Positions 53,777-62,470 of a stretch of DNA of 64,000 nucleotides are shown in pieces. The DNA is from Hoeflea algicola. GTDB lineage: Bacteria > Pseudomonadota > Alphaproteobacteria > Rhizobiales > Rhizobiaceae. The stretch spans positions 372,001 through 436,000 of the forward strand of contig NZ_JAOVZR010000001.1 of NCBI RefSeq assembly GCF_026619415.1. Direction: 5' to 3'. The position numbers were made by a program, and so were the translations under genes. The notes beneath the pieces were generated by a model. It was given only the letters and a program-made list of their open reading frames with translations. It searched no databases and had not been told where the DNA came from. Every line of letters starts with the position of its first letter. The first letter of the stretch is position 1.

Positions 53777-55861
53777 TCAGCGTGAGGCGACCGGGGTGAC
53801 CAGTGGCGTGATCCGGCGGATGGTCACGCGGCGATTAAGCCGTTCTGGTGCTTCCGTACGCACCTTCAGGTATCGCTCGCCATAGCCCTGGGTGACAAGG
53901 TTTTCCGGTGGGATCCCGAACACATCCGTGAGCGCGATGGCCACGGTTTCGGCACGCTTGTCCGACAGCACCAGATTGGCTTCATCGCGCCCTACCGCAT
54001 CGGTGTGACCCTCGATCAGGAAAGTCTCCGCTGGGTTGGCTTCGAGAATCTTCTCCATCGCATCGGCAACGTCGGAAAGATGCTGGATCTGGTCCTCGGC
54101 GATTGCCGCCTTGCCAAACTCGAATGTCAGCGAATCAAGGTCGATACGCCGGACCTTGTCGCGGATTCGGGCCGAATATCGAACTTCTTCTACCGAATAC
54201 AGCCGTTCGACCTGTTCAACCGGCGGCTCCATCAGGAAGTCGAGGTAGGCCGATGGCTCGGCGACCGTGGCCTCGAGAATGTACTCGTCAATCGGGATCG
54301 ACAGCCGCAATGGCGGCAGTTCGCGGCCCGGGTCGACAAAGGCTTCGCGTGAGCCATCGCTGCGGGCTTCGGCGAAAAACAGCACATATTCCTGACCATC
54401 AGGCATGATCCGGCTGCGCTGGATCACATCGCCCCAGCGATTGGTGATGGTGACCAGTTGTACGCCGTTGGGCCTGACGATTACTTCACGCACGCGGCCG
54501 CCACGCAGCTGCTCGTAATAGACTTCCTCGCTGCCCGCGCGCAGCCGCTGATCGTCGTCATGTTCGATGATGGTGCGGTTGTCCACCTCGATGATCGTGC
54601 GGTTGTCGATCTGGTTGATGATCGTCACTTCGGTCTGGCGCTCTCGTGCCGGGCGCTCCTTGACCCGTTCACCCTGTTCGGACATGGCCCGTTCGGGGGT
54701 CGCCTGATCGGCTGCTGCAGGACCTTGGGCTTCGGCGTCCGATTTGGGCGCGGCTGCAGGTGGTGCGGATGGCTTTTTGGTGCGGGCAGGGGCGGGAGTA
54801 GCACCCGCTTCCGCCGGTTCAACGTCTTCCTTGGCGCTGTCGAGCACCGGCGCGCCACCCTCAACCGGCAGCGTCAGCACTTCTTCTGCTGGCTGGTCGG
54901 CGGGAGCTGACTGCTCGGCCCCAGCAGCGTCTGCGGCCGGTTCTGTTGCTGTTTCCGGCTTGGTTTGCGGAGCGGGCGTGTTTTCAGGCGTCGTGTCTGG
55001 TTTGGCTTCTGGTGTCGGGGCAGCTTTGGCCGCAGGGGCGGCGTCGGGCTTTGGCTCAGGTTTGACGTCGGTTTCCGCGGCAGGCTCGGCCGGGGGCTCA
55101 GCAGCAGGCTCCGTTGCGGGCTCAGCTTCAGCAGCCGGTACTGCTGTCGGTTCAGCTGCGGGCGCCGCCTCGGCTGCTGGCTCTGTTGGCGCGGATTCTG
55201 CTGCCGGGTCAGTGGCTGCTTCAGGAGCTGGCTCTGCTTGTGCATCTGCTGCGGGCTCAGGTGCTTTTTCGACCGTTGCCGCTGGCTCGGGTGCGGCATC
55301 CGCAGGTGCTGCCGGTTCAGCTGCTGCTTCGGGTGCCGGAGCAGATTCTGCCGTCGGTGCAGCCTCTTCCGCTGGCTCGGGCTCAGCCTGCACTTCTGCC
55401 TTCGGCTCGGGTGCTGCTTCGGCCGCCGGAACAGGTTCCGCAGCTGGTGCTGCCTCTTCTACAGGTTTCGGAGCCGGTTCCGGTGCTGCTTCTGGTGCCG
55501 GCGGCGCTTCTGCTGCGGGTGCAGGTTCCGGAGTTTTGGCTGCCGGTTCAGGCGCGGGTTCCGGCTCGGGAGCCGGCGAAGCCTGTGCGGCAGCAAGCGC
55601 TGCCTGCGCAGCCTGCACGTCTGCCTGGGCGGCGGCAACGTCGCCGCCGGAAGCTCCCGCTTCTGCCAGCCGCGCCTGGGCCGCAGCAAGGGCTGCCTGT
55701 GCGTCGTCAGCGCTGACCTGCACCTTGATGAGATATTGTGTAACCGCAGGCGGGGCAACGTTCAGCAACCCGGCTTGCGGAAATGGGGCGGCATGCGAGA
55801 GGCCCAAGGTGCCGAAGCTGAAAACAGCAGTCGAGGCGAGTAAGAGGCGGGTTGAGATCAC
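53777..55861 (-). CDS. Large OmpA-like protein with Ala/Pro/Glu-rich linker
   Basis: 694 residues. A signal peptide (MISTRLLLASTAVFSFGTLGLSHA) is followed by a short coiled Ala/Gln-rich stretch (about 45-95), a linker of roughly 280 residues almost wholly Ala, Pro, Glu with some Lys (PAPEPAPE-type motifs, no Cys or aromatic residue), then a conserved block, EVTIINQIDNRTIIEVDNRTIIEHDDDQRLR and RGGRVREVIVRPNGVQLVTITNRWGDVIQRSRIMPDGQEYVLFF, and a C-terminal OmpA domain FLIEGHTDAVGRDEANLVLSDKRAETV that binds peptidoglycan. It is likely to span from outer membrane or periplasm to cell wall. It separates DUF2155 from aat, which are neighbours in most rhizobia. Confidence 0.88.
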   Translation of the reverse strand: MISTRLLLASTAVFSFGTLGLSHAAPFPQAGLLNVAPPAVTQYLIKVQVSADDAQAALAAAQARLAEAGASGGDVAAAQADVQAAQAALAAAQASPAPEPEPAPEPAAKTPEPAPAAEAPPAPEAAPEPAPKPVEEAAPAAEPVPAAEAAPEPKAEVQAEPEPAEEAAPTAESAPAPEAAAEPAAPADAAPEPAATVEKAPEPAADAQAEPAPEAATDPAAESAPTEPAAEAAPAAEPTAVPAAEAEPATEPAAEPPAEPAAETDVKPEPKPDAAPAAKAAPTPEAKPDTTPENTPAPQTKPETATEPAADAAGAEQSAPADQPAEEVLTLPVEGGAPVLDSAKEDVEPAEAGATPAPARTKKPSAPPAAAPKSDAEAQGPAAADQATPERAMSEQGERVKERPARERQTEVTIINQIDNRTIIEVDNRTIIEHDDDQRLRAGSEEVYYEQLRGGRVREVIVRPNGVQLVTITNRWGDVIQRSRIMPDGQEYVLFFAEARSDGSREAFVDPGRELPPLRLSIPIDEYILEATVAEPSAYLDFLMEPPVEQVERLYSVEEVRYSARIRDKVRRIDLDSLTFEFGKAAIAEDQIQHLSDVADAMEKILEANPAETFLIEGHTDAVGRDEANLVLSDKRAETVAIALTDVFGIPPENLVTQGYGERYLKVRTEAPERLNRRVTIRRITPLVTPVASR

Positions 55862-56026
55862 GGGTGACTCCTATAGGTGGATGTTCCTTCACCCTGACAA
55901 CGCATTGTGGCTTTGCTTGGTTCCCTTCAGGCAATCTGCACGCAGAGTTCGACAAGCGCTGGGCTGCTCAGCGACGCGTAGCGGCGGTCGGTGGGGCATC
56001 AGCCATCGTGTAAATAAGGGAGTATT

Positions 56027-56647
56027 TTATGCAGGGTCGGAAAAGGCGATGTTGTCGCCCTCAAGCGCTGCGGCAAGCAGATCGGCATATTCTTGGCGCG
56101 GGATATCGATCGCGCCGAACCGCTTGAGGTGCTCTGTGGTGAACTGGGTATCAAGCAGGATGAAACCGCGCGCACGCAGCCTCTCGACCAGATGCACGAG
56201 ACAGATCTTCGAGGCGTCGGTGGCGCGGGTGAACATGCTTTCGCCGAAGAAGGCGCGCCTGAGCGAGACACCATAGAGCCCGCCAACTAATTTTCCATTC
56301 AGCCAGGCTTCCACCGAATGGGCATGACCGAGCCGGTGCAGGCTGCTGTAAAGTTCTGAGATGGTGGAATTTATCCAGGTCGATGGCCGATTGTCGGCGT
56401 AAGCCGCGCACGCTGCCAGCACGCCGTCGAAATCCGTGTCAAATCGGATCTGATAGGGGGCCTGACGTACCGTCCGGGCCAACCGCCGCGGCACATGAAA
56501 CTTGTCCAGGGGCAGCACGCCGCGGATTTCCGGCTCGACCCAGAAAAGTTCAGGATCATCTGCCGAATCGGCCATCGGGAACAGCCCCGAGGCATAGGCC
56601 TGCAACAGCAGGTCGGGCGTGATCGGCGGATACGAACTGCGTGCCAT
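56027..56647 (-). CDS. aat: Leucyl/phenylalanyl-tRNA-protein transferase
   Basis: 206 residues: [73 protein letters not shown], then [99 protein letters not shown]. All core Aat motifs are present. It adds Leu or Phe to N-terminal Lys/Arg for the ClpS-ClpAP N-degron route. accC lies upstream on the same strand, 37 bases away. Confidence 0.96.
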   Translation of the reverse strand: MARSSYPPITPDLLLQAYASGLFPMADSADDPELFWVEPEIRGVLPLDKFHVPRRLARTVRQAPYQIRFDTDFDGVLAACAAYADNRPSTWINSTISELYSSLHRLGHAHSVEAWLNGKLVGGLYGVSLRRAFFGESMFTRATDASKICLVHLVERLRARGFILLDTQFTTEHLKRFGAIDIPRQEYADLLAAALEGDNIAFSDPA

Positions 56648-56684
56648 ACCTCAGGTGCCCCGCGCCGCGGACCTGCCCGCGATC

Positions 56685-58046
56685 CTATTTACCGGCTTTG
56701 GCCGCAGCCTTGGCGGCAAGAAACTTTTCCAGCCAGTGAATGTCGTAGTCACCATTGGCGATGTCCGGATTGGCAAGAAGATCGCGAAACAGCGGCAGCG
56801 TGGTGTTGATGCCGTCGACCACAAATTCATCCAGCGCGCGCCTCAGCCGCATCATGCATTCGACCCGGGTGCGCCCGTGCACGATCAGCTTGCCGATCAG
56901 GCTGTCGTAATAGGGTGGGATCTTGTAACCCTGATAGACGCCTGAATCGACCCGTACGCCCAGGCCGCCGGGTGTGTGGTAATGGGTGATCGTTCCCGGC
57001 GACGGCACGAACGTGTCCGGATCCTCGGCGTTGATGCGGCATTCGATGGCATGGCCGTGGAAGCGAATGTCGCTCTGGGTGACGGACATGCCTGCGCCGG
57101 AAGCGACCCGGATCTGCTCGTTGACCAGGTCGATGCCGGTGATCGCCTCGGTCACCGGGTGTTCGACCTGCAGCCGCGTGTTCATTTCGATGAAATAGAA
57201 TTCCCCGTTTTCATAGAGAAACTCGATGGTGCCTGCGCCACGATATTTCAGCTTGCGCATCGCAGCGGCACAGATCTCGCCGATTTCCATGCGCTGGTCT
57301 TCGTTCAGCGAAGGCGAATTTGCTTCTTCCCAGACCTTCTGGTGGCGCCGCTGCAGCGAACAATCGCGTTCGCCCAGATGAATCGCGTTGCCTTCGCCAT
57401 CGCCAAGAACCTGAATTTCGATATGACGCGGCTTGCCCAGGTATTTTTCCATGTACACGGCGTCATTGCCGAAGTTTGCCAGCGCTTCCGATCGGGCCGT
57501 CGACAGGGCTTCCGACAGCTCCTCGGCATTATGGGCCACTTTCATGCCCTTGCCGCCGCCGCCAGCTGTTGCCTTGATCAGCACCGGGTAACCGGTTTCC
57601 TCGGCAACCTTTATCGCCTGTTCTACGTCGAACACCTCGCCATCAGAGCCCGGCACGCAAGGGATGCCAAGCGACACAGCCGTTTTCTTGGCCGTGATCT
57701 TGTCTCCCATGAGGCGGATATGATCCGCAGTCGGGCCAATGAAGGTGATGCCGTGCGCATCGAGAATATCGGCGAATTTGGCGTTCTCCGACAAAAAGCC
57801 GTAGCCCGGGTGCACCGCATCGGCACCGGTGATCTCGCAGGCCGCGACAATCTGGTGGATATTGAGATAGCTGTCGCGCGAAGGCGGCGGCCCGATGCAC
57901 ACGCTTTCATCGGCCAGCCGTACATGCATGGCGTCCTGATCGGCCGTCGAATGCACAGCCACGGTCTGGATGCCCAGCTCCTTACATGCGCGCAGCACCC
58001 GCAGAGCGATTTCGCCACGGTTTGCGATGAGAACCTTGGAGAACAT
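56685..58046 (-). CDS. accC: Acetyl-CoA carboxylase, biotin carboxylase subunit
   Basis: 453 residues from ATG 58046 (MFSKVLIANRGEIALRVLRACKELGIQTVAVHSTADQDAMHVRLADE); a GTG 12 bases earlier is an alternative. ATP-grasp features: KTAVSLGIPCVPG, VLIKATAGGGGKGMKVAHN, LGKPRHIEIQVLGDGEGNAIHLGERDCSLQRRHQKVWEEANS, EFYFIEMNTRLQVEHPVTEAITGIDLV, GHAIECRINAEDPDTFVPSPGTI. It carboxylates biotin on AccB. The accB stop is 12 bases before its start, so an operon. Confidence 0.97.
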   Translation of the reverse strand: MFSKVLIANRGEIALRVLRACKELGIQTVAVHSTADQDAMHVRLADESVCIGPPPSRDSYLNIHQIVAACEITGADAVHPGYGFLSENAKFADILDAHGITFIGPTADHIRLMGDKITAKKTAVSLGIPCVPGSDGEVFDVEQAIKVAEETGYPVLIKATAGGGGKGMKVAHNAEELSEALSTARSEALANFGNDAVYMEKYLGKPRHIEIQVLGDGEGNAIHLGERDCSLQRRHQKVWEEANSPSLNEDQRMEIGEICAAAMRKLKYRGAGTIEFLYENGEFYFIEMNTRLQVEHPVTEAITGIDLVNEQIRVASGAGMSVTQSDIRFHGHAIECRINAEDPDTFVPSPGTITHYHTPGGLGVRVDSGVYQGYKIPPYYDSLIGKLIVHGRTRVECMMRLRRALDEFVVDGINTTLPLFRDLLANPDIANGDYDIHWLEKFLAAKAAAKAGK

Positions 58047-58058
58047 GGGCTGACTCAC

Positions 58059-58517
58059 TTATTCGATCACGATCATCGGTTCGGCGAATTCCACCGGATC
58101 GCCATCGGCAACCAGAATCTGGATGACCTTGCCGGCGCGCGGTGAGGGAATCTGGTTCATGGTCTTCATCGCTTCGATGATCAGGATGGTCTGGCCTTCC
58201 TTGACCATCTGGCCAACCTCGACGAACGGCTTGGAGCCGGGCGCCGGCGACAGGTAGACCGAGCCGACCATCGGCGCCGTGATGGCGTTGGCTGATGGAG
58301 TCGCCGCAACCGGCGCCGCTTCAACAGGGGCCTGCTGAGGGGCGGTAACCTGCGGCTGGGCAATTGGAGCATGAATCGTCTGAGCCGTCCCGGCGCGGCT
58401 GACGCGCACCCGCAAGTCGTCCTGCTCGATTTCGATTTCGGTCAGATCGGTCTCGTTGAGAATATTGGCCAGATCCCGGATCAGATCCTGGTCGATCGAC
58501 GGTTTTCTTGTTGCCAT
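58059..58517 (-). CDS. accB: Acetyl-CoA carboxylase, biotin carboxyl carrier protein
   Basis: 152 residues: an N-terminal helix (IRDLANILNETDLTEIEIEQDDLRVRVSRAG), a Pro/Ala/Gln-rich linker (about 55-78), then the biotinyl domain MVGSVYLSPAPGSKPFVEVGQMVKEGQTILIIEAMKTMNQIPSPRAGKVIQILVADGDPVEFAEPMIVI. Biotin attaches to K118 in EAMKTMN. With AccC it makes the first half of acetyl-CoA carboxylase. The aroQ gene that often precedes accB in alphaproteobacteria is not between it and the DsbA-like gene here. Confidence 0.97.
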   Translation of the reverse strand: MATRKPSIDQDLIRDLANILNETDLTEIEIEQDDLRVRVSRAGTAQTIHAPIAQPQVTAPQQAPVEAAPVAATPSANAITAPMVGSVYLSPAPGSKPFVEVGQMVKEGQTILIIEAMKTMNQIPSPRAGKVIQILVADGDPVEFAEPMIVIE

Positions 58518-58783
58518 CGGACATTGCCTCTATTGTTGGTGCCGTGGACGGCGGCTTCAGCCGTCTCGTTGTTTGTTCGTCCCTTTACAGCCCCGTGCCG
58601 TCTGCTGACAAGCCCGCCAAGGGATCTGCGGCCGCGAAAATGGTTCCGATCCTGCAGCCAGCGTCGAGCCGCGCGGCCCCAGTCATACACCTTGACTCCA
58701 AGCCGGGGGAAGGCTTTTGACCCGCCCTCCGGATTGTCCACAAGCGATTGCGGGGCATTGCCTTGTGCAGGATAGGTTTCTGA

Positions 58784-59548
58784 TCAGCAGACGGTGCTTT
58801 TGCAGGACCGCAGATTGGCGATCTTGTCAAGCAACGGCTCTGCGCCCACGGCGCCGAAAACCGCTTCGTCGCCAAGGATGAAGGACGGTGTGCCGGAAAT
58901 GCCCAGCGCATCGGCGAGCTGGTACGATTGCCGGATCGACTGCTCGATTTCCGGGTCGTCCATGCCGGCCCGCAGCGTTGCCTCGTCGACCCCGAGACCC
59001 GCCGCCACATCAATCGCTTGGGCTTCAGTTGCCCGCACGTCGCCGCCTAGCAGTTTCAGGTGAAACGCCTCGTATTGCTCAGGCGCAATCTTGCGAAACG
59101 CCATGCTGACCCGGTGCGCTGCCACTGAATCCGGTCCCAGGATCGGGAATTCCTTGAGCACGAAGCGGACATTGTCATCCTGTTCGATGATGGTGACCAT
59201 GTCTTGCATGGCGCGCTTGCAGAAACCGCAATTGTAATCGAAGAATTCGACCACGGTCACGTCGCCATTCGGGTTGCCAAGCGAGATGTCCTCGGCTGCG
59301 TTGAAGATCGCGTCGGTGTTGCCGGTGATCGCCGCCTGCGCAATATTGCGGCTTTCGGCTTCCTTTTTCAGGGCCAGAGCCTGCTGCACCTCTTCGAAGA
59401 TTTCCGGATTGGCCAGCAGATAGTCGCGTACGATTTCGCCGATTTCCTGTTTTTCGGCATCGTCGAACGCAGCAGCCGGAAACGGAACGGCAGAAACGGT
59501 GCCAATCAGCAGCGCTGCCATCAGGGGGATGCGTTTGCGAAATGCCAT
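58784..59548 (-). CDS. DsbA-family thiol-disulfide oxidoreductase
   Basis: 254 residues. Signal peptide (MAFRKRIPLMAALLIGTVSAVPFPAAAF), then a helix-rich head (EIGEIVRDYLLANPEIFEEVQQAL), the thioredoxin-fold DsbA core VVEFFDYNCGFCKRAMQDM with active-site C107-x-x-C110, and the cis-Pro loop GISGTPSFILGDEAVFG. The C-terminus adds CKSTVC, an extra Cys pair. It acts in the periplasm, as an oxidase or isomerase; the 'D-yC-fC' motif is of the type seen in SCO-/DsbA-like rhizobial proteins. It lies 52 bases after the metalloprotease gene on the same strand, so it may be co-transcribed. Confidence 0.9.
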   Translation of the reverse strand: MAFRKRIPLMAALLIGTVSAVPFPAAAFDDAEKQEIGEIVRDYLLANPEIFEEVQQALALKKEAESRNIAQAAITGNTDAIFNAAEDISLGNPNGDVTVVEFFDYNCGFCKRAMQDMVTIIEQDDNVRFVLKEFPILGPDSVAAHRVSMAFRKIAPEQYEAFHLKLLGGDVRATEAQAIDVAAGLGVDEATLRAGMDDPEIEQSIRQSYQLADALGISGTPSFILGDEAVFGAVGAEPLLDKIANLRSCKSTVC

Positions 59549-59599
59549 GTCGGGTTTCCTCTTGTCAGTTCTAGCGGAGCGCTTTCTTGGAAAGCAGTT

Positions 59600-61012
59600 C
59601 TATTTTCCGATGGTTAAGATGTCATTGGCGCGAACCGCGCCCGGCGATCCTTTGGCAAGCTTTTGCAGTGCGCGGGCGGCAAACACCTTTGCGTCACGGG
59701 TGTTGCCGGCGCGAAAATTACCTTCGGCCAGCACCAGTTCGGCGTTGCCGACATCTCCGGACTGGCCATAGGCTTGCGACAGGTTCCTGTAGGCGGTGAA
59801 ATTGTCCGGCTCGCTCTGGATTGATGCCCTCAGTTCCTCGATGGCGCGTTTGACGTTACCGGCCTTGCCCGACGCGACCAGTGCAAAACCGAGCCGCGCC
59901 CGGATCAGCGCGGAACCGCTTCGATCCAGCTTGGTCGCTGTGCTCAGTGCCTTGACCGCTTCGTCATTCCTGCGCAGTTTGATCAGCACTTCGCCTCGGA
60001 ATTCGTGAAAATACGGGTTTTTCGGCTGTTCCTTGATCAATCCATCCAGCTTTTTCAACGCTGCGGTCGAATTGCCAGCCAGGTCGGTGGCAATCGCATC
60101 GCCATAGCGTGCGGGCAGGGAACCACGATCCTTGGCAAACAACCGCGCAACCGCTTGCGCGCCGCCACTATAGGCGGCGATCTTGGCGCGCATCAGATTG
60201 TGCCTGGCGACCAGTCCGGCCGGATCCTTAGCGTCGAAATATTTGCTCTTGCGCGCCAGTTCCTCCAGCAACGCGATACGGTCGCGTGGCAGCGGGTGGC
60301 TGATCTGGTACTGGTCGACCTGCACGCCCGACAATGAAAGACTCTGCGAGAAGCGTTCGAACGTCGTCAGCATCCCGCGCATCGATTGCCCGGTGGCGTT
60401 GAGGTAACGGCCAGCGGCCTGATCGGCGTTCATTTCCTCAGAACGCCGATAGCTGAGCAGGCTGCGTTGGGCCAAACCCGGCGCCGCGGTAATCAGCGCG
60501 CCACCTGCCTGTGCACCACCCGAGTTGCCCGAGATGCTGCCCGCGGCAATAGCGCCGGCGCCAAGCAGGCTGCCAACGATGGCCATCGTCCGCGCCGCGG
60601 CGATCTGTTCACGCAGGCGCTGCTGGTGACCACCGGCCAAATGTCCGGCCTCGTGGGCGATCACGCCGATGATTTCGTTGGGGACGGAGGCTGCGGCCAG
60701 CGCGCCTGTATTGACGAAAATCCGTTGGCCATCAACGAAGGCGTTGAAGCTTGGATCATTGACCAGCACGATCTGCACCCGGCTCGATTTTAACCCTGCG
60801 GCCTTGAGCACCGGTTGGGCGTATTCCTTGAGAAGTGTTTCGATTTCAGCATCGCGCACCACCGCCACCCGTCCCTGGGCCAGCGCCGGCAATGCGAACG
60901 AACAGGCCAGAGCTGCTGTGATGACGCAGCGCGAGAGCCGTGCGGCGTATCCTTTTCCGAACCGTATGGTCGCGGCCGGTCGCTCGCTATTCAACGCTGT
61001 GTTGGTCTTCAT
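59600..61012 (-). CDS. Periplasmic M48 metalloprotease, BepA-like
   Basis: 470 residues. A signal peptide lies after an Arg-rich start (MKTNTALNSERPAATIRFGKGYAARLSRCVITAALACSFALPALAQ). The M48 zinc motif is HEAGH at 120-124 in VIAHEAGHLAGGHQQ, with the third ligand in RRSEEMNADQAAGRY. From about residue 260 it has TPR-like repeats (LDGLIKEQPKNPYFHEFRGEVLIKLRRNDEAVKALSTATKLDR...), the BepA/YfgC arrangement. In E. coli BepA assists or removes misassembled outer-membrane proteins such as LptD. The DsbA-like gene follows on the same strand, which suggests joint control of envelope folding. Confidence 0.9.
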   Translation of the reverse strand: MKTNTALNSERPAATIRFGKGYAARLSRCVITAALACSFALPALAQGRVAVVRDAEIETLLKEYAQPVLKAAGLKSSRVQIVLVNDPSFNAFVDGQRIFVNTGALAAASVPNEIIGVIAHEAGHLAGGHQQRLREQIAAARTMAIVGSLLGAGAIAAGSISGNSGGAQAGGALITAAPGLAQRSLLSYRRSEEMNADQAAGRYLNATGQSMRGMLTTFERFSQSLSLSGVQVDQYQISHPLPRDRIALLEELARKSKYFDAKDPAGLVARHNLMRAKIAAYSGGAQAVARLFAKDRGSLPARYGDAIATDLAGNSTAALKKLDGLIKEQPKNPYFHEFRGEVLIKLRRNDEAVKALSTATKLDRSGSALIRARLGFALVASGKAGNVKRAIEELRASIQSEPDNFTAYRNLSQAYGQSGDVGNAELVLAEGNFRAGNTRDAKVFAARALQKLAKGSPGAVRANDILTIGK

Positions 61013-61179
61013 GGATGCTGATGTCCTCGTCCTTCAGATGAAAGGTAGCGGCAAAGCCCGGAAAAGCAATTGCTCAAAACGGTTGGACTGGCTTGCTCTC
61101 GCACTTGTGATGGCCACGACAATCGGGCAATTGTGCGGCCAATCGTGATCGACGAAACGAACATCCCGGAGTTGATAAA

Positions 61180-62341
61180 GTGAATTTGCAGCGCAAATCA
61201 TCGGTAGAGCCGTTCCATGCCATGGATATACTCGCCGAAGCCACCCGTTTGAAGGCACTCGGCAACGATGTGATCTCGATGGCGGTGGGCCAGCCGGCGC
61301 ATCCGGCTCCGACCGCGGCGCGCGCGGCAGCGGCCAGAGCGCTCGAGGCTGGGCGTTTGGGTTATACTGACGCACTTGGGCTGAAAAGCCTGCGCAAGGC
61401 TATCGCCAGCCACTACCAAACCCGATACGGCATCGACCTTGATCCGCAACGGGTTGCAGTTACCACAGGCTCTTCTGCCGGGTTCAATCTGGCTTTCCTG
61501 CAATTGTTTAGCCCTGGCGATCGGGTGGCGATCACCCGACCGGGCTATCCCGCCTATCGCAACATCCTTGCAGCGCTCGGCCTCCAGGTAGTGGAAATCG
61601 CGGTCGGTGCCGAGACCGGGCACGCCTTGACGCCTGCGGCCATAGAGGCTGCGGAACGCGAGGCCGGCGGCCGCGTTGCCGGCGTGCTGATCGCCAGTCC
61701 GGCCAATCCAACCGGCGCAGTCCACGGGCGTGATGCCATCGCCACACTCGATGCCTGGTGCGCCGAGCGTGGCGTTGCCTTCATATCCGACGAGATCTAT
61801 CACGGCCTGACCTGGAGCGGTGAAGAGGCCACAGCGCTGTCGGTCTCGGACCGGGCGGTCGTCATCAATTCATTCTCGAAATATTTCTGCATGACCGGCT
61901 GGCGGATCGGCTGGATGGTTCTGCCCGAAGATCTGGTGCGGCCGGTGGAATGTCTGGCCCAGAGCCTTTACATCAGCCCGCCGGAGCTCTCCCAGATTGC
62001 CGCGGAAGCGGCGCTGACGGGAACTGCCGAGATGGACGCGGTGTGTGCCGGTTACCGGCAGAACCGGACGCTGCTGGCCGAACGCTTGCCGGCACTCGGA
62101 TTGCCGTTCGCAGCCCCCATGGACGGCGCGTTCTATGCATGGGTCGATGCTTCTGGTCACACCAATGATCTCGATGGCATTCGCGCATCAGATGCTGGCC
62201 GACATCCATGTCGCTGCGACCCCGGGACGTGACTTCGACCCGGTCGATGGCGCACGCTACATGCGATTTTCCTATGCCGGCAGCCAGGACGAGATGAAGA
62301 CCGCGCTCGATCGCCTGGAAGGTTGGCTGGGACGGCGTTGA
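61180..62341 (+). pseudogene. Pyridoxal-phosphate aminotransferase (aspartate aminotransferase fold), frameshifted
   Basis: With one base removed near 62167-62173 the frame encodes 386 residues from ATG 61180 (MNLQRKSSVEPFHAMDILAEATRLKALGNDVISMAVGQP). Fold type I features: GYTDALGLKSLRKAIASHYQTRYG, TTGSSAGFNLAFLQLF, PGYPAYRNIL, ASPANPTGAVHG, FISDEIYHGLTWSG, and the PLP lysine K in NSFSKYFCMTGWRIGWM, then after the break SMAFAHQMLADIHVAATPGRDFDPVDGARYMRFSYAGSQDEM. It is an AspC/YdcR-like transaminase of unknown amino donor. As written it stops at 62232 after unrelated residues. A terminator shared with rne follows. Confidence 0.88.
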
Positions 62342-62420
62342 CGCGCGCCAAAACCGAGCCCGTTAGTCAAACCCTTGACCGGCATCTGTGTGTTGAAGCC
62401 AACATCTTGAACTGACAAAC

Positions 62421-62450
62421 AAAAACGGCCGCTCGAAAGCGGCCGTTTTC
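62421..62450. terminator. Bidirectional terminator between the aminotransferase and rne
   Basis: AAAACGGCCGC (62422-62432) pairs with GCGGCCGTTTT (62438-62448) around a short loop. A and T runs on both sides let it stop the aminotransferase message on the plus strand and rne on the minus strand. Confidence 0.88.
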
Positions 62451-62470
62451 TGTATTGATTTGAGCGAATT

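Noticed and set aside
54744..56276. A 510-residue open frame antisense to the OmpA-like gene, Ala/Gly/Ser-rich
   Set aside because: It mirrors the Ala/Pro/Glu codons of the linker on the other strand, has no ribosome binding site or domain, and runs into the aat gene.
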